Notes: generated by a model not told the origin, from the letters alone. A DNA stretch of 64,000 nt from Mesobacillus jeotgali (GCF_900166585.1 NZ_FVZC01000009.1:2243444-2307443); one strand, 5' to 3'. Counted from the first letter of the stretch, positions 10,788 through 24,061 are shown. Translations and numbers: made by a program.

Positions 10788-12455
10788 TCAGCTTGTCTCT
10801 TTTTGCGTCAAATCACTGGCAGCCTTGATGATCTGCTCTCTGGGGTATTCTTTTAAAAGAGCGATATCAAAGACTTCATCCAGATGGGTGACTGGAATGA
10901 TTTCAATTCCTGTAATTTCATTAAGGATCGTCTGAACGTTTTCCTTTGGAATGATGACCTTTTTGGCACCAGCTTTTTTTGCAGCCTTCACCTTTGGATA
11001 GACGCCTCCGATTGGCTTAACATTTCCGTGGATACTGATCTCACCAGTCATTGCGACGGTATTATCCATCGGGATTTTATAGATGGCAGAATAAATTCCC
11101 GTGGCCATGGCAATACCGGCAGATGGCCCATCAATTGGTGTACCACCAGGGAAATTCACATGGATATCAAACTCGTCAGCCGGAACACCCATGGACCTGA
11201 GAACAGTGATGACATTTTCAATCGAACCACGTGCCATGCTTTTTCTGCGGATCGATTTGCCCTGTCCGCCAATGCTTTCTTCATCCACAATTCCTGTGAT
11301 GTTGATTGACCCTTTATCCTTAGCCTTTATGACTGTTACCTCGATTTCAAGAAGGGCACCAGTATTCGGCCCATAGACAGCAAGGCCATTTACAAGCCCT
11401 ACCGCGGACTTTTCGTTAATCCTTCTTTCCATTCTCGGTGTCAACTGGCTGGAATGCACAACCCATTCAATTTCCTCTTCCTTGATATATGAGCGTTCGT
11501 CAGTAATAGCCAGGCCTGCAGCAATTTGCACCATATTGACGGCTTCACGGCCATTCCGCGCATAATTGGACAAAATCTCTATCGCTTTATCGCTCATGGT
11601 CAGTTGTACTTTTTCAGCTGCATTTTTAGCCACTGCAGATATTTCTTCCTGGGTTAACTCTCGGAAAAATACTTCCATGCATCTGGACCTGATCGCTGGA
11701 GGGATTTCGCTTGGAGTTCTCGTTGTCGCGCCTACAAGGCGGAAATCAGCTGGAAGCCCATTTTTGAAGATGTCGTGGATATGACTCGGTATTTGGGTAT
11801 TTTCCTCATTATAATAGGCACTCTCTAAGAATACTTTCCTGTCTTCTAGTACTTTTAAAAGCTTATTCATCTGGATTGGATGGAGTTCACCTATCTCATC
11901 AATGAATAGGACTCCGCCATGTGCATTGGTCACCGCTCCTTGCTTTGGCTGAGGTATACCAGCCTGTCCCATTGCTCCTGCCCCCTGGTAAATCGGGTCA
12001 TGCACCGATCCGATCAGCGGGTCTGCAATCCCTCTTTCATCGAATCTGGCAGTAGTAGCATCCAGCTCAACAAATACTGACGATTTTTTGAAAGGCGATT
12101 TTTGATTTTGCTTTGCCTCTTCTAACACGAGCCTTGCCGCAGCAGTTTTTCCTACTCCCGGCGGCCCATAAATGATGACATGCTGAGGATTGGGTCCGCA
12201 CAAAGCAGCTTTCAATGCCTTAATTCCATCTTCCTGTCCAACAATATCCTTAAAGCTGGACGGCCTGACTTTTTCAGCAAGCGGCTCACTTAGTGAGACT
12301 GACCTCATCTTTCTTAACTGTTCCATTTCCTTTCGGGATTCCCGATCAATTGATACCTTTTGCGTCCTCTGATTCCTAAGCAGATTCCAGAAATACAGCC
12401 CGATAATGATACCGAAAAAAAGCTGTATAAATAAGGCGATTCCGGTCCAACTCAA
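10788..12455 (-). CDS. lonB: membrane-anchored ATP-dependent protease LonB (sporulation)
   Basis: Forespore-associated Lon-type protease. The 555-aa product begins with one membrane segment (residues 5-24), then an AAA+ domain with Walker A GPPGVGKT at 97-104 and Walker B VLFIDEIGELH. The protease domain has the catalytic serine in TPIDGPSAGIAMATG and the lysine in KPIGGVYPKVKAAKK. It lacks the large LON substrate domain of LonA, as expected. A sigma-F/G-like promoter lies upstream at 12497-12526, agreeing with forespore expression known in B. subtilis. Confidence 0.95.
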   Translation of the reverse strand: MSWTGIALFIQLFFGIIIGLYFWNLLRNQRTQKVSIDRESRKEMEQLRKMRSVSLSEPLAEKVRPSSFKDIVGQEDGIKALKAALCGPNPQHVIIYGPPGVGKTAAARLVLEEAKQNQKSPFKKSSVFVELDATTARFDERGIADPLIGSVHDPIYQGAGAMGQAGIPQPKQGAVTNAHGGVLFIDEIGELHPIQMNKLLKVLEDRKVFLESAYYNEENTQIPSHIHDIFKNGLPADFRLVGATTRTPSEIPPAIRSRCMEVFFRELTQEEISAVAKNAAEKVQLTMSDKAIEILSNYARNGREAVNMVQIAAGLAITDERSYIKEEEIEWVVHSSQLTPRMERRINEKSAVGLVNGLAVYGPNTGALLEIEVTVIKAKDKGSINITGIVDEESIGGQGKSIRRKSMARGSIENVITVLRSMGVPADEFDIHVNFPGGTPIDGPSAGIAMATGIYSAIYKIPMDNTVAMTGEISIHGNVKPIGGVYPKVKAAKKAGAKKVIIPKENVQTILNEITGIEIIPVTHLDEVFDIALLKEYPREQIIKAASDLTQKETS

Positions 12456-12496
12456 TGTACATTCCCTCCCGTAAGTTGATACTATTCGCTTTAACC

Positions 12497-12526
12497 TAGT
12501 ATCCCCCTGAGAGTGTTGGAATAAAC
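12497..12526 (-). promoter_or_regulatory. sigma-F/sigma-G type promoter of lonB
   Basis: On the minus strand GTTTA (12522-12526) is followed after 15 bp by GGGGATACTA (12497-12506). The latter fits the sigma-F/G -10 consensus GGNNANANTR at every defined position; the -35 matches four of five bases of GYATA. lonB is sigma-F dependent in B. subtilis. Confidence 0.55.
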
Positions 12527-12686
12527 AATATTTTCATGTGAATTTTTCCACCTGAATTGACCATTGGTTGAGTGAGAATTAATGATATTTCACTGTTTGC
12601 CAACCTGTTGAATTTGGATTTTATTTTGAGGGATATATCTTTTTCGTTGGATTGCCTTTTGACAGCTTTAAGTTTTTGACACCACA

Positions 12687-13830
12687 GTGTACGAAGTTGG
12701 CCTGTGTTCTGACAGCTTTTCCTCTTTTATCACCAAAGCTGTCCAAAGGTCGCTGATGTTTGGACAGCTTTTCCTTTCTTAACACCATCGCTGTCCAAAG
12801 TTTGCTGATGTTTGGACTGCTTTTCCTCTTTTATCACCAAAGCTGTCCAAAGTTCGCTGATGTTTGGACAGCTTTTCCTCTTTTATCACCAAAGCTGTCC
12901 AAAGTTCGCTGATGTTTGGACAGCTTTTCCTCTTTTAACACCAAAGCTGTCCAAAGTTCGCTCATGTTTGGACTGCTTTTCCTCTTTTAACAACAAACCT
13001 GTCCAAAGTTCGCTGATGTTTGGACTGCTTTTCCTCTTTTAACACCAAAGCTGTCCAAAGTTCGCTGATGTTTGGACTGCTTTTCCTCTTTTAACTCCAA
13101 AGCTGTCCAAAGTTCGCTCATGTTTGGACTGCTTTTCCTCTTTTAACAACAAACCTGTCCAAAGTTCGCTGATGTTCTGACAGCTTTTCCTCTTTTAACA
13201 CCAAAGCTGTCCAAAGTTCGCTATTGTTTGGACTGCTTTTCCTCTTTTATCACCAAACCTGTCCAAAGGTCGCTGATGTTTGGACAGCTTTTCCTCTTTT
13301 ATCACCAAACCTGTCCAAAGTTCGCTGATGTTTGGACAGCTTTCCCTCTTTTATCACCAAAGCTGTCCAAAGTTCGCTGATGTTTGGACAGCTTTTCCTC
13401 TTTTAACTCAAAAGCTGTCCAAAGGTCGCTATTGTTTGGACTGCTTTTCCTCTTTTAACATCAAACCTGTCCAAAGTTCGCTGATGTTTGGACTGCTTTT
13501 CCTCTTTTATCACCAAACCTGTCCAAAGTTCGCTGATGTTCTGACAGCTTTTCCTCTTTTAACTCAAAAGCTGTCCAAAGGTCGCTATTGTTTGGACAGC
13601 TTTTCCTCTTTTATCACCAAAGCTGTCCAAAGTTCGCTGATGTTCTGACAGCTTTTCCTCTTTTATCACCAAACCTGTCCAAAGTTCGCTGATGTTCTGA
13701 CAGCTTTTCCTCTTTTATCACCAAACCTGTCCAAAGTCGGCTTTTGTTCTGACAGCTTTTCCTCTCTTAACAACAAACCTGTCCAAAGTTCGCTCCGGTT
13801 CCAACAGCTTACTTTTATTCCAAGGAGCAA
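12687..13830. repeat. 52-bp tandem repeat array 1 (21 units)
   Basis: The core CTGTCCAAAG recurs at 12739 and then every 52 bp exactly to 13779, 21 times with no insertion or deletion, with degenerate half-units at both ends. Each unit has a left arm [G/C]CTGTCCAAA, an 11-nt centre (usually GTTCGCTGATG), a right arm TTTGGACAGC or a variant, and a 21-nt linker, mostly TTTTCCTCTTTTAYCACCAAA. The arms can form a stem of up to 10 bp followed on the + strand by a T-rich tract. Right arms come in three forms ending GGACAGC, GGACTGC or CTGACAGC. It lies between the clpX terminator and the region upstream of lonB. I know no function for it. Confidence 0.97.
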
Positions 13831-13853
13831 ACATACAAAGGGGTGTAATAAAT

Positions 13854-13885
13854 CAAAAAATCCCGGTGAAATATTCACCGGGATT
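13854..13885 (-). terminator. intrinsic terminator of clpX
   Basis: Arms AATCCCGGTGAA and TTCACCGGGATT with a short loop and a T-run on the minus strand, just after the clpX stop. It separates clpX transcription from repeat array 1. Confidence 0.85.
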
Positions 13886-13892
13886 GATAATA

Positions 13893-15164
13893 TTAGGCTG
13901 AATTTCTTTCGTCTTTGAGGACTGTTCCGTCTTCAAGGACTAGCTTTGGCGGCATGTTGTTTTCGACTGTTTCCTTCGTGATGATGCATTTTACGATATC
14001 GTCACGTGATGGAAGGTCGAACATGACATCAAGCATGATACCTTCGATAATGGAACGCAATCCGCGTGCTCCTGTTTTGCGCTCGATTGCCTTTTTCGCG
14101 ATCTCGATTAAAGCATCATCTTCAAATTCAAGCTCGACATCGTCAAGCTCAAGCATTTTCTGATATTGCTTCACAAGTGCGTTCTTCGGCTTTGTCAGGA
14201 TTTCTACCAGTGCTTCTTCGTCAAGCGGAGTTAGGCTGGCGATTACAGGGAGACGGCCGATGAATTCAGGGATCAAACCGAATTTCAGCAAGTCTTCAGG
14301 AAGTACTTTTGACAGTAATTCCTTCTTATCTAAATCTTCTTCTTTTTTATCAGAGCCAAAGCCGATTACTTTCTGGCCGAGACGGCGTTTGATGATTTGT
14401 TCGATACCATCGAATGCCCCGCCGCAAATGAACAGGATATTTGTAGTATCAATCTGGATGAATTCCTGATGAGGATGCTTTCGTCCCCCTTGTGGCGGTA
14501 CGCTTGCAACCGTTCCTTCAAGAATTTTAAGGAGTGCCTGCTGTACTCCTTCACCTGAAACGTCCCTCGTGATGGAAGGATTTTCAGATTTCCTTGCAAT
14601 TTTATCGATTTCATCGATGTAAATGATCCCTTTTTCAGCTTTCTCAACATCGTAATCAGCTGACTGGATCAATTTCAAAAGGATATTTTCGACGTCTTCA
14701 CCGACATATCCCGCTTCTGTTAATGATGTAGCATCCGCGATTGCGAATGGAACATTGAGAATACGGGCCAATGTTTGAGCAAGTAATGTTTTACCGCTTC
14801 CAGTAGGACCTATCATAGCAATATTACTTTTTGATAGTTCCACATCATCAATCTTGCTGTTTGAGTTGATACGCTTATAGTGGTTGTAAACGGCTACAGA
14901 CAGGTTTTTCTTTGCCTGGTCCTGGCCAATTACATACTCATTTAGAATATCGCGGATTTCCTGTGGCTTCGGAACATCCTTGAACTCAACCTCTTCTTCA
15001 GTGCCAAGTTCTTCTTCAACAATTTCTGTGCACAATTCAATACATTCGTCACAGATATAGACGCCTGGTCCAGCAACCAATTTTCTGACCTGATCCTGGG
15101 TCTTGCCGCAGAAGGAACATTTGAGTTGTCCTTTTTCGTCATTAAATTTGAACAATGCCTTCAC
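13893..15164 (-). CDS. clpX: ATP-dependent Clp protease ATP-binding subunit ClpX
   Basis: AAA+ unfoldase that feeds substrates to ClpP. The 423-aa product has the N-terminal zinc-binding domain with cysteines at 16, 19, 38 and 41, Walker A GPTGSGKT near residue 119, Walker [12 protein letters not shown], the pore loop GYVGEDV, sensor segments and the IGF loop in [10 protein letters not shown] used to dock ClpP. It precedes lonB in transcription order but is separated from it by a terminator and the repeat array. Confidence 0.97.
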   Translation of the reverse strand: MKALFKFNDEKGQLKCSFCGKTQDQVRKLVAGPGVYICDECIELCTEIVEEELGTEEEVEFKDVPKPQEIRDILNEYVIGQDQAKKNLSVAVYNHYKRINSNSKIDDVELSKSNIAMIGPTGSGKTLLAQTLARILNVPFAIADATSLTEAGYVGEDVENILLKLIQSADYDVEKAEKGIIYIDEIDKIARKSENPSITRDVSGEGVQQALLKILEGTVASVPPQGGRKHPHQEFIQIDTTNILFICGGAFDGIEQIIKRRLGQKVIGFGSDKKEEDLDKKELLSKVLPEDLLKFGLIPEFIGRLPVIASLTPLDEEALVEILTKPKNALVKQYQKMLELDDVELEFEDDALIEIAKKAIERKTGARGLRSIIEGIMLDVMFDLPSRDDIVKCIITKETVENNMPPKLVLEDGTVLKDERNSA

Positions 15165-15489
15165 CCCTTGAGAACTTCTAAAACATATATAAAGCTGCGA
15201 TTCATAAGCAAACGAACGGTTAAGTAACAGTTTTTCTGCTGCATTCGAGCAGGTATGTATTGCATTGTATCATATTTTGCCAGGGTACAGGAAATAATAA
15301 CCCTCGGCCATTTAAGTTTCGCGCTTATGAATCGAAAAAATATGTACTAAATCATCTTATCCATAATTCAGGCCATTAAATCGGCATATACGAAATTACT
15401 AAAAATTTATGTATGTATATATTGGTGATAAATTGTAGAAAACAAGGCACGATATACTCGCGCCTTGTTTCTATATCTTCCTGATTCTA
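15165..15489. other. 325-bp gap between tig and clpX
   Basis: Contains the tig terminator (15438-15471) and the clpX upstream region. A possible -10 TACAAT lies near 15270 on the minus strand, but I could not pair it with a convincing -35. No gene is visible. Confidence 0.5.
15438..15471 (-). terminator. intrinsic terminator of tig
   Basis: Arms GAAACAAGGC and GCCTTGTTTTC around an internal CG-rich helix, directly after the tig stop. Confidence 0.75.
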
Positions 15490-16779
15490 TTATGCAACAG
15501 ACTTGCTGTTTTCTACAAGGAAATCAACTGCTTTTTTAAGTTGAAGGTCACCTTTGATTCCTTCAAGGCTTCCGCCAAGTGCAGTTTTGATTTGGTCAGC
15601 AGTCATATTGTACATTTCAGACATCTTTTCAAGCTCTGCATTAACTTCTTCATCAGTAACTTCGATGTTTTCAGCTTTTGCGATTGCTTCAAGAGTCAGG
15701 TTAACGCGAACTCGTGTAGCAGCTTCTTCTTTCATTTGTTCACGAAGAGCAGCTTCGTCTTGACCAGAGAACTGGTAGTATAGGTCAAGGTTCATGCCTT
15801 GCATTTGCAGGCGCTGTTCGAATTCGTTAACCATGCGGTCGATTTCAGTATCGATCATTGCTTCAGGAACTTCGATTTCTGCGTTAGCTGCTGCTTTTTC
15901 AACAACAGTGTCACGTTCGAAGTGTTCCTTCTGGTGTGCTTTATCGTGAGCCAGGCGATCTTTGATTTTAGTCTTAAGCTCTTCTAAAGTTTCAACTTCT
16001 TCATCAGCATCTTTTGCGAACTCATCATCAAGCGCTGGAAGTTCTTTGCCTTTGATTTCGTGAACTTTTACTTTGAAAGTTGCAGGCTTTCCTGCAAGCT
16101 CAGCAGCGTGATACTCTTCTGGGAAAGTGACTTCAACATCTTTTTCTTCGCCAGTAGCTGTACCAACCAGTTGTTCTTCGAAACCAGGAATGAATGAACC
16201 TGATCCAAGTTCAAGTGAATAGTTTTCAGCTTTGCCGCCTTCGAATGCTTCGCCATCAACGAATCCTTCGAAATCGATGACAACACTGTCGCCATTTTCT
16301 GCTGTACCGTCTTCTTTAACAACAAGCTCTGCCTGCTTTTCTTGCAATGCTTTTAGTTCGTTTTCAACTTCTTCGTCTGTAACGTTTGTGTCGAATGCTT
16401 CTACTTCAAGTCCTTTGTACTCGCCAAGCTTCACTTCTGGCTTAACAGTTACAGTAGCCTTAATGATAAGGCTCTTACCCTTTTCGATTTGTTCAACATC
16501 GATTTCAGGACGGTCAACTGGCTCGATTCCAGTTTCTTCGATTGCATTTGCATATGCTTCTGGAAGAAGGATATCAATTGCATCTTGATATAAAGACTCT
16601 ACGCCGAAACGCTTTTCGAACATTTGGCGAGGCATTTTCCCTTTACGGAATCCTGGTACGTTAATTTGCTTAACGACTTTCTGGAATGCAGCGTCAAGAC
16701 CTTTATTGACCTTTTCAGCATCAACTTCAATTGTTAGAACCGTTTGGTTCCCTTCTCTTTTTTCTACCTTTGCAGACAT
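15490..16779 (-). CDS. tig: trigger factor, ribosome-associated peptidyl-prolyl isomerase chaperone
   Basis: Binds nascent chains at the ribosome exit tunnel and assists folding. The 429-aa product has the N-terminal ribosome-binding domain with the signature [19 protein letters not shown] (about residues 41-59), an FKBP-type domain around 160-245 ([20 protein letters not shown]) and a helical C-terminal cradle. A GGAGGG site precedes the ATG. It stands alone, between ysoA and clpX, as in B. subtilis. Confidence 0.97.
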   Translation of the reverse strand: MSAKVEKREGNQTVLTIEVDAEKVNKGLDAAFQKVVKQINVPGFRKGKMPRQMFEKRFGVESLYQDAIDILLPEAYANAIEETGIEPVDRPEIDVEQIEKGKSLIIKATVTVKPEVKLGEYKGLEVEAFDTNVTDEEVENELKALQEKQAELVVKEDGTAENGDSVVIDFEGFVDGEAFEGGKAENYSLELGSGSFIPGFEEQLVGTATGEEKDVEVTFPEEYHAAELAGKPATFKVKVHEIKGKELPALDDEFAKDADEEVETLEELKTKIKDRLAHDKAHQKEHFERDTVVEKAAANAEIEVPEAMIDTEIDRMVNEFEQRLQMQGMNLDLYYQFSGQDEAALREQMKEEAATRVRVNLTLEAIAKAENIEVTDEEVNAELEKMSEMYNMTADQIKTALGGSLEGIKGDLQLKKAVDFLVENSKSVA

Positions 16780-16936
16780 ACAGTTCCCTCCAACAATAAT
16801 CTATTGTCATCTTCATTCGACGATGAATACTCTTGTTAACCAAGTAATATTCCAGATTAAATGTAAAATAGAATGATTTTTACATAATACAACCACTACA
16901 TTATAACACAGGATTATTTCGTTTCAACAGCCAGGA

Positions 16937-17959
16937 CTATATTATCGGGTAAGAAATTTCTTCTAGCTTCCTGATAAAGTCGAGAACCTGTGCTGTTTCT
17001 TCATGCGGACTGCTGTAAAGATCAGCGAAAGTCTCAAGCGGATCGTCAAATCCATAGTACTCATTGGCAATGAAATGACTTGCTGCAGCCCATGCCGGAG
17101 AATTGCCGACAGGATTTTTATACGGGTAAATCAGGAAGAAATAACGCTCGACCAGGCTCTGTACCTGCTCAAACAATACAGGATCCTCATTTTCTATTTC
17201 ACGGCTTAACAGCTGCAGTACTCCACTGTCCTCGATATACTCCTTGACATCTGGCAGCTGAGCAGGGAAAAACGATTCTTCCCAGCCGAATTTATTTACG
17301 GCAAGCTCCTCTGCGTAACCCTGTTCTCTTAATATATTGACCAGCATTGTTTTTAAAAAGGGATGACCCTCTTCTGACCGTGTAAATTCTTTAATAATCT
17401 TGATAAAAGGACGGATATTTACATTCGCAAGACTTGCTAAAGCCATCACCTGTTGATTGAGGTCGTCCGAGCCAAACAGATCAAGCGCCTGTTCTTCTGG
17501 TTGTTCATCATCTATCTCTGCAATTTCATTTCTTTCAATTCCATCGATCATCTTTCTGCCAAACTCGAGCATTTTGATAAAATGCTCGTGTTTATCTGCG
17601 GGAATCTCCCTTTCTTCCAAAAGAGCTTCAATAGTAGTTACCATTTCACTGTACTCATTCAGCTGGACGAGGATCATTAAGTACATTTCAATTACCTGTA
17701 TGTAATCACCCAATCCGCTCTTAAGCATCTCTGCCGCTATATCTTTGGCTTGCTTCAGGTTTCCCGTTTCGTAATGGGCAAGTATAAGCCCAACATATAT
17801 ATCGCTGTTCTCAGGATCGTGATCCAGGGCCTGCTCAAGATATTGGATAGCATCCCTGTACTTTTGCTGTTTCATATAATCGAGGCCTTTTTCCAAAAGG
17901 CGCTTTTCCAGGCCAGGAAACAGGATCACATTATCCTTATTTGAATCCCGCTTTTTCAT
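16937..17959 (-). CDS. ysoA: TPR-repeat protein YsoA
   Basis: Cytoplasmic protein of 340 aa with tetratricopeptide-like helices near the N-terminus (GLDYMKQQKYRDAIQYLEQA, then ENSDIYVGLILAHYETGNLK). The rest is helical and acidic, of unknown role. Position between tig and leuD matches B. subtilis ysoA. The ATG at 17959 is preferred: AAGGCGG is 8 nt upstream of it, whereas the in-frame ATG at 17965 would lie almost on top of that site. Confidence 0.85.
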   Translation of the reverse strand: MKKRDSNKDNVILFPGLEKRLLEKGLDYMKQQKYRDAIQYLEQALDHDPENSDIYVGLILAHYETGNLKQAKDIAAEMLKSGLGDYIQVIEMYLMILVQLNEYSEMVTTIEALLEEREIPADKHEHFIKMLEFGRKMIDGIERNEIAEIDDEQPEEQALDLFGSDDLNQQVMALASLANVNIRPFIKIIKEFTRSEEGHPFLKTMLVNILREQGYAEELAVNKFGWEESFFPAQLPDVKEYIEDSGVLQLLSREIENEDPVLFEQVQSLVERYFFLIYPYKNPVGNSPAWAAASHFIANEYYGFDDPLETFADLYSSPHEETAQVLDFIRKLEEISYPII

Positions 17960-18046
17960 ACACATACCGCCTTACTTTATAAAAAATAACAATATTGTTT
18001 TCCCAGATGCATCTTCAGCTTTTTAGAAAGTGTAGCATGATTTCAT

Positions 18047-18084
18047 GAAAAAACAAAAAGATTCACAAGTGTAACTTGTGAATC
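18047..18084 (-). terminator. terminator of the ilv-leu operon
   Basis: Arms GATTCACAAG and CTTGTGAATC with a TTACA loop, then a T-rich tail on the minus strand, about 75 nt after leuD. Confidence 0.85.
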
Positions 18085-18159
18085 AATCAATTTTATAAAT
18101 GCAGTATTAATAAGCTTAACTGGTAGCCTGCAAAAAAACAGCTGATGCTTATAAGAATG

Positions 18160-18756
18160 TTAACATCTTGTTGAAGCAGGATTATCCTCATATTCCTTGA
18201 TATGCTCTTCAAGCTGGAGGGTCAATTCAATCTCATCCCAGCCGTTCAGGAGCATATTATACCAATATGGGTGAATCTCAAATTCTGCTTTGAAGCCTTC
18301 TTTGTCATAAACACATTGGTGTTCAAGTGAGACGGTCAGTTCGTACACCTGACCGGCTGCTTTCTTGAGTAAAGAGGCCACCACCTCTTCAGGCAGTACA
18401 ACAGGGAGGATTCCGTTTTTCAGGCAGTTTTGCTTGAATATATCTGCAAACGACGGGGCAATCACCACCTTGAATCCATAATCCTGCAATGCCCATGGCG
18501 CATGCTCCCTTGATGAGCCGCAGCCAAAGTTTTCATTCGCGATCAAAATAGATGCTCCCTGGCTGGCAGGGTGGTTGAGTTCAAACCTTTCATCTAATTC
18601 ACCGCTTGGCTTGAAGCGCCAATCATAGAACAAATACTGCCCAAAGCCGGTTTTCTCGATTCTTTTGAGGAATTGCTTTGGAATGATTTGGTCTGTGTCC
18701 ACATTTGTCCGATCCATTGCAGCAGCATTACCTGTCATTTCTTTAAAACTGGCCAT
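18160..18756 (-). CDS. leuD: 3-isopropylmalate dehydratase small subunit
   Basis: Forms isopropylmalate isomerase with LeuC, converting 2-isopropylmalate to 3-isopropylmalate. The 198-aa product has NVDTDQIIPKQFLKRIEKTG near the N-terminus and the substrate-loop segment NFGCGSSREHAPWAL. AAAGGAG precedes the ATG. The gap to leuC is 134 nt, larger than is usual for this pair; no gene or clear hairpin is visible in it. Last gene of the ilv-leu operon. Confidence 0.97.
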   Translation of the reverse strand: MASFKEMTGNAAAMDRTNVDTDQIIPKQFLKRIEKTGFGQYLFYDWRFKPSGELDERFELNHPASQGASILIANENFGCGSSREHAPWALQDYGFKVVIAPSFADIFKQNCLKNGILPVVLPEEVVASLLKKAAGQVYELTVSLEHQCVYDKEGFKAEFEIHPYWYNMLLNGWDEIELTLQLEEHIKEYEDNPASTRC

Positions 18757-18890
18757 TTGAGACTCCTTTCATCGTAAAATGGGATTTTGGCAAAATGACC
18801 CGAAATTCTTCTTCCTCGAAACATTTTTCACTTCTTTAGTAATGATTTTCATATTAATATCGTTCAAGAAACCGGGCTAAGAAGTAAAAC

Positions 18891-20300
18891 CTAAACTGGA
18901 ACTCCGGCCAGTGTCCTGACATCAACAAAGTGTCCGTACAGCGCCGCAGCAGCAGCCATGGCCGGACTGACTAAATGTGTCCGTGCCCCCGCGCCCTGCC
19001 TGCCCTCGAAGTTTCGATTCGACGTGGAGGCGCAATGTTCTCCAGCTGGTACAATATCAGCATTCATGCTCAGACACATACTGCAGCCTGATTCTCTCCA
19101 TTCAAAACCTGCTTCGATAAAGGTTCGGGCAATGCCTTCTGTTTCTGCAGCCATTTTGACCTGCTGGGACCCGGGTACGACAATCGCATATACTCCGGCA
19201 GCGACTTTCTTTCCTTTGATGATCTGGGCAGCTGCGCGTAAATCCTCTATCCTTGAATTCGTGCAGGAGCCGATGAATACCCTGGAAACACGGATAGCAG
19301 TGATAGGCTGGCCTTCCTCAAGTCCCATGTACTCAAATGCCCTTTGGACGGCTTTCTTTTCGGCCTCGGTTTCACATTCAGCTAAATAAGGCACTCGGTG
19401 CGTTACCTCTGCAGTCATAGCAGGATTGGTGCCCCAGCTGACCATCGGAGCAATTTCGTTTCCATTTACCATGATCACATCATCGTGTTTAGCATCCTTA
19501 TCCGAAGCGAGCTGCTGCCATTCCAGGATTTGATCGAGAAACTCATCTCCCTTTGACACGTATTTCCTTCCATTTAAATACGCAAAAGTCTTTTCATCTG
19601 GAGCAACAATTGAAGCTTTTGCCCCGCCTTCAATTGACATATTGCAAATGGTCATTCTCTCTTCCATCGACATATTCCTGATCACATCACCGCAGAATTC
19701 GATTACATATCCGGTTCCGAATTTGACCCCATATTTACTGATGATGAAGAGGATCACATCCTTGGCACTGACTCCAGGCCCAAGTGAGCCTGAAACCTCA
19801 ATTTTCAATGTTTTAGGCTTTGCCTGCCAGAGTGTCTGGGTTGCGAGCACATGCTCCACCTCACTTGTTCCAATCCCGAAGGCAAGGGAACCGAATGCAC
19901 CGTGTGTCGATGTGTGGCTGTCTCCGCAGACGATGGTCATTCCTGGCTTCGTCAATCCCAGTTCTGGCCCGATGACATGGACGATACCCTGTTCAGGGCT
20001 GTCAAGATCCGCTAGCTGTATGCCAAACTCCAGACAGTTGTTTCTCAACGTGTCCATCTGATTCCTGGCCACCTGGTCATTGATTTCCCGTCGATTAATG
20101 GTAGGCACATTATGGTCCATCGTCGCAAATGTCAGATCAGGCCGCCTTACTTTCCTATTTTTCATCCTCAGCCCTGAAAATGCCTGCGGGGAGGTTACTT
20201 CATGGACAAGGTGCAGGTCGATGTACAAAAGATCCGGCCTGCCCTCTTCCATATGGACGACATGCTTCTCCCAAATTTTTTCTATGATCGTTTTACCCAA
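18891..20300 (-). CDS. leuC: 3-isopropylmalate dehydratase large subunit
   Basis: Catalytic 4Fe-4S subunit of isopropylmalate isomerase, 469 aa. Cluster cysteines appear in [12 protein letters not shown] and in [25 protein letters not shown] is also conserved. The best start is a TTG at 20300, giving [15 protein letters not shown] as in homologues, with GGAGG five nt upstream at 20306-20310. The longer in-frame start at 20324 would place that ribosome site inside the gene. Confidence 0.95.
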   Translation of the reverse strand: MGKTIIEKIWEKHVVHMEEGRPDLLYIDLHLVHEVTSPQAFSGLRMKNRKVRRPDLTFATMDHNVPTINRREINDQVARNQMDTLRNNCLEFGIQLADLDSPEQGIVHVIGPELGLTKPGMTIVCGDSHTSTHGAFGSLAFGIGTSEVEHVLATQTLWQAKPKTLKIEVSGSLGPGVSAKDVILFIISKYGVKFGTGYVIEFCGDVIRNMSMEERMTICNMSIEGGAKASIVAPDEKTFAYLNGRKYVSKGDEFLDQILEWQQLASDKDAKHDDVIMVNGNEIAPMVSWGTNPAMTAEVTHRVPYLAECETEAEKKAVQRAFEYMGLEEGQPITAIRVSRVFIGSCTNSRIEDLRAAAQIIKGKKVAAGVYAIVVPGSQQVKMAAETEGIARTFIEAGFEWRESGCSMCLSMNADIVPAGEHCASTSNRNFEGRQGAGARTHLVSPAMAAAAALYGHFVDVRTLAGVPV

Positions 20301-20333
20301 AATATCCTCCCCTTCCTTAATCATTATTCTTTT

Positions 20334-21446
20334 TTAAGCGTACGCGCCCATGATATTAAAAATTGCTTCATTGTCGAGCAGGGCCGCTTTGATTTCATCT
20401 GCCATTTGTTCAGTAGTTACTGGGAAATTCCCCAGCAAAGCGATATCACGAGTCCTGCTTCCTGATTCAAGCACCTGCTTGACGGCGTTCTCTACTGCTT
20501 CGGCTTCTTCCAACAACCCAAAGGACATTCTCAGCATCATAGCAGCAGAAAGGATCATCGCTATCGGATTGGCTGCGTTCGTACCAGCAATATCCGGTGC
20601 GGAACCATGGATCGGTTCATAGAGGCTGGGCCCTTTGGTCGAGACGCTGGCAGATGGCAGCATGCCAAGCGATCCGGTCAGCACTGAAGCTTCATCACTT
20701 AAAATATCTCCAAACATATTTTCGGTTACGATGACATCAAACTGTCGCGGATTTTTAATCAGCTGCATTGCCGCATTGTCAACGAGCATATGCTCGAGCC
20801 TAACATCAGGATACTCCCTTGCGATTTCTTCAGCTGTTTCCCTCCACATTCTGCTTGATTCCAGGACATTAGCCTTATCGACAGAAGTGACCTTTCCTTT
20901 ACGCGTCGTTGCAAGCTCGAACGCATAGCGGATGACCCTCTCAATTTCTTTTTTCTGGTAAAACAAAGTATCAACTACGGAAGCCTCACCTTTCTGGAAG
21001 GTTCTTTCGCTTGGTTTCCCGAAGTAAAGCCCTCCTGTCAGTTCCCTGACTACAACCATATCTGCTCCCTCGACGACTTCCTTGCGCAGTGGTGAAACAT
21101 CAGAAATACTGGAGTAATATTGGACTGGCCGGACATTTGCATATAACCCAAGCTCTTTCCTGATTTTCAACAACCCTTTTTCCGGACGGATATGCCCCGG
21201 CATTCGATCCCATTTCGGTCCGCCCACTGCCCCTAAAAGGACTGCATCGCTAGTTTTGCAGAGTTCCAGTGTGTGCTCTGGAAGCGGGGTGCCATATTCA
21301 TCAATGGCTGCCCCTCCAATTTCTCCATATACACAGTGGAATTTATGCCCGAAAAGCTCGGCTACTGCCTGGAGGATAGTGACCGCCCCCTTGCTTACTT
21401 CTTTCCCTACGCCATCTCCCGGCAGGATTGCGATCCTTTTTTCCAT
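20334..21446 (-). CDS. leuB: 3-isopropylmalate dehydrogenase
   Basis: NAD-dependent oxidative decarboxylation of 3-isopropylmalate in leucine synthesis. The 370-aa product starts MEKRIAILPGDGVGKEV and shows the family signature around TENMFGDILSDEASVLTGSL, with substrate-binding VRELTGGLYFG. It ends with a tail close to the leuC ribosome site. Member of the ilv-leu operon. Confidence 0.97.
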   Translation of the reverse strand: MEKRIAILPGDGVGKEVSKGAVTILQAVAELFGHKFHCVYGEIGGAAIDEYGTPLPEHTLELCKTSDAVLLGAVGGPKWDRMPGHIRPEKGLLKIRKELGLYANVRPVQYYSSISDVSPLRKEVVEGADMVVVRELTGGLYFGKPSERTFQKGEASVVDTLFYQKKEIERVIRYAFELATTRKGKVTSVDKANVLESSRMWRETAEEIAREYPDVRLEHMLVDNAAMQLIKNPRQFDVIVTENMFGDILSDEASVLTGSLGMLPSASVSTKGPSLYEPIHGSAPDIAGTNAANPIAMILSAAMMLRMSFGLLEEAEAVENAVKQVLESGSRTRDIALLGNFPVTTEQMADEIKAALLDNEAIFNIMGAYA

Positions 21447-21476
21447 TACACTCGCCTCCGCTTTTTTATTAGTTGT

Positions 21477-24039
<2,563 letters not shown>

Positions 24040-24061
24040 CTATTAAAAAAATTAGTTATCA

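Noticed and set aside
12812..13648. Short + strand ORFs of 76-122 codons in array 1
   Set aside because: Same frame-cycling artefact; units with TTTTAA bring stops, and no ribosome site is present.
12687..13830. CRISPR array
   Set aside because: The whole 52-bp unit is repeated; there are no unique spacers, no leader and no cas genes in the window. The same applies to 41650-42600.
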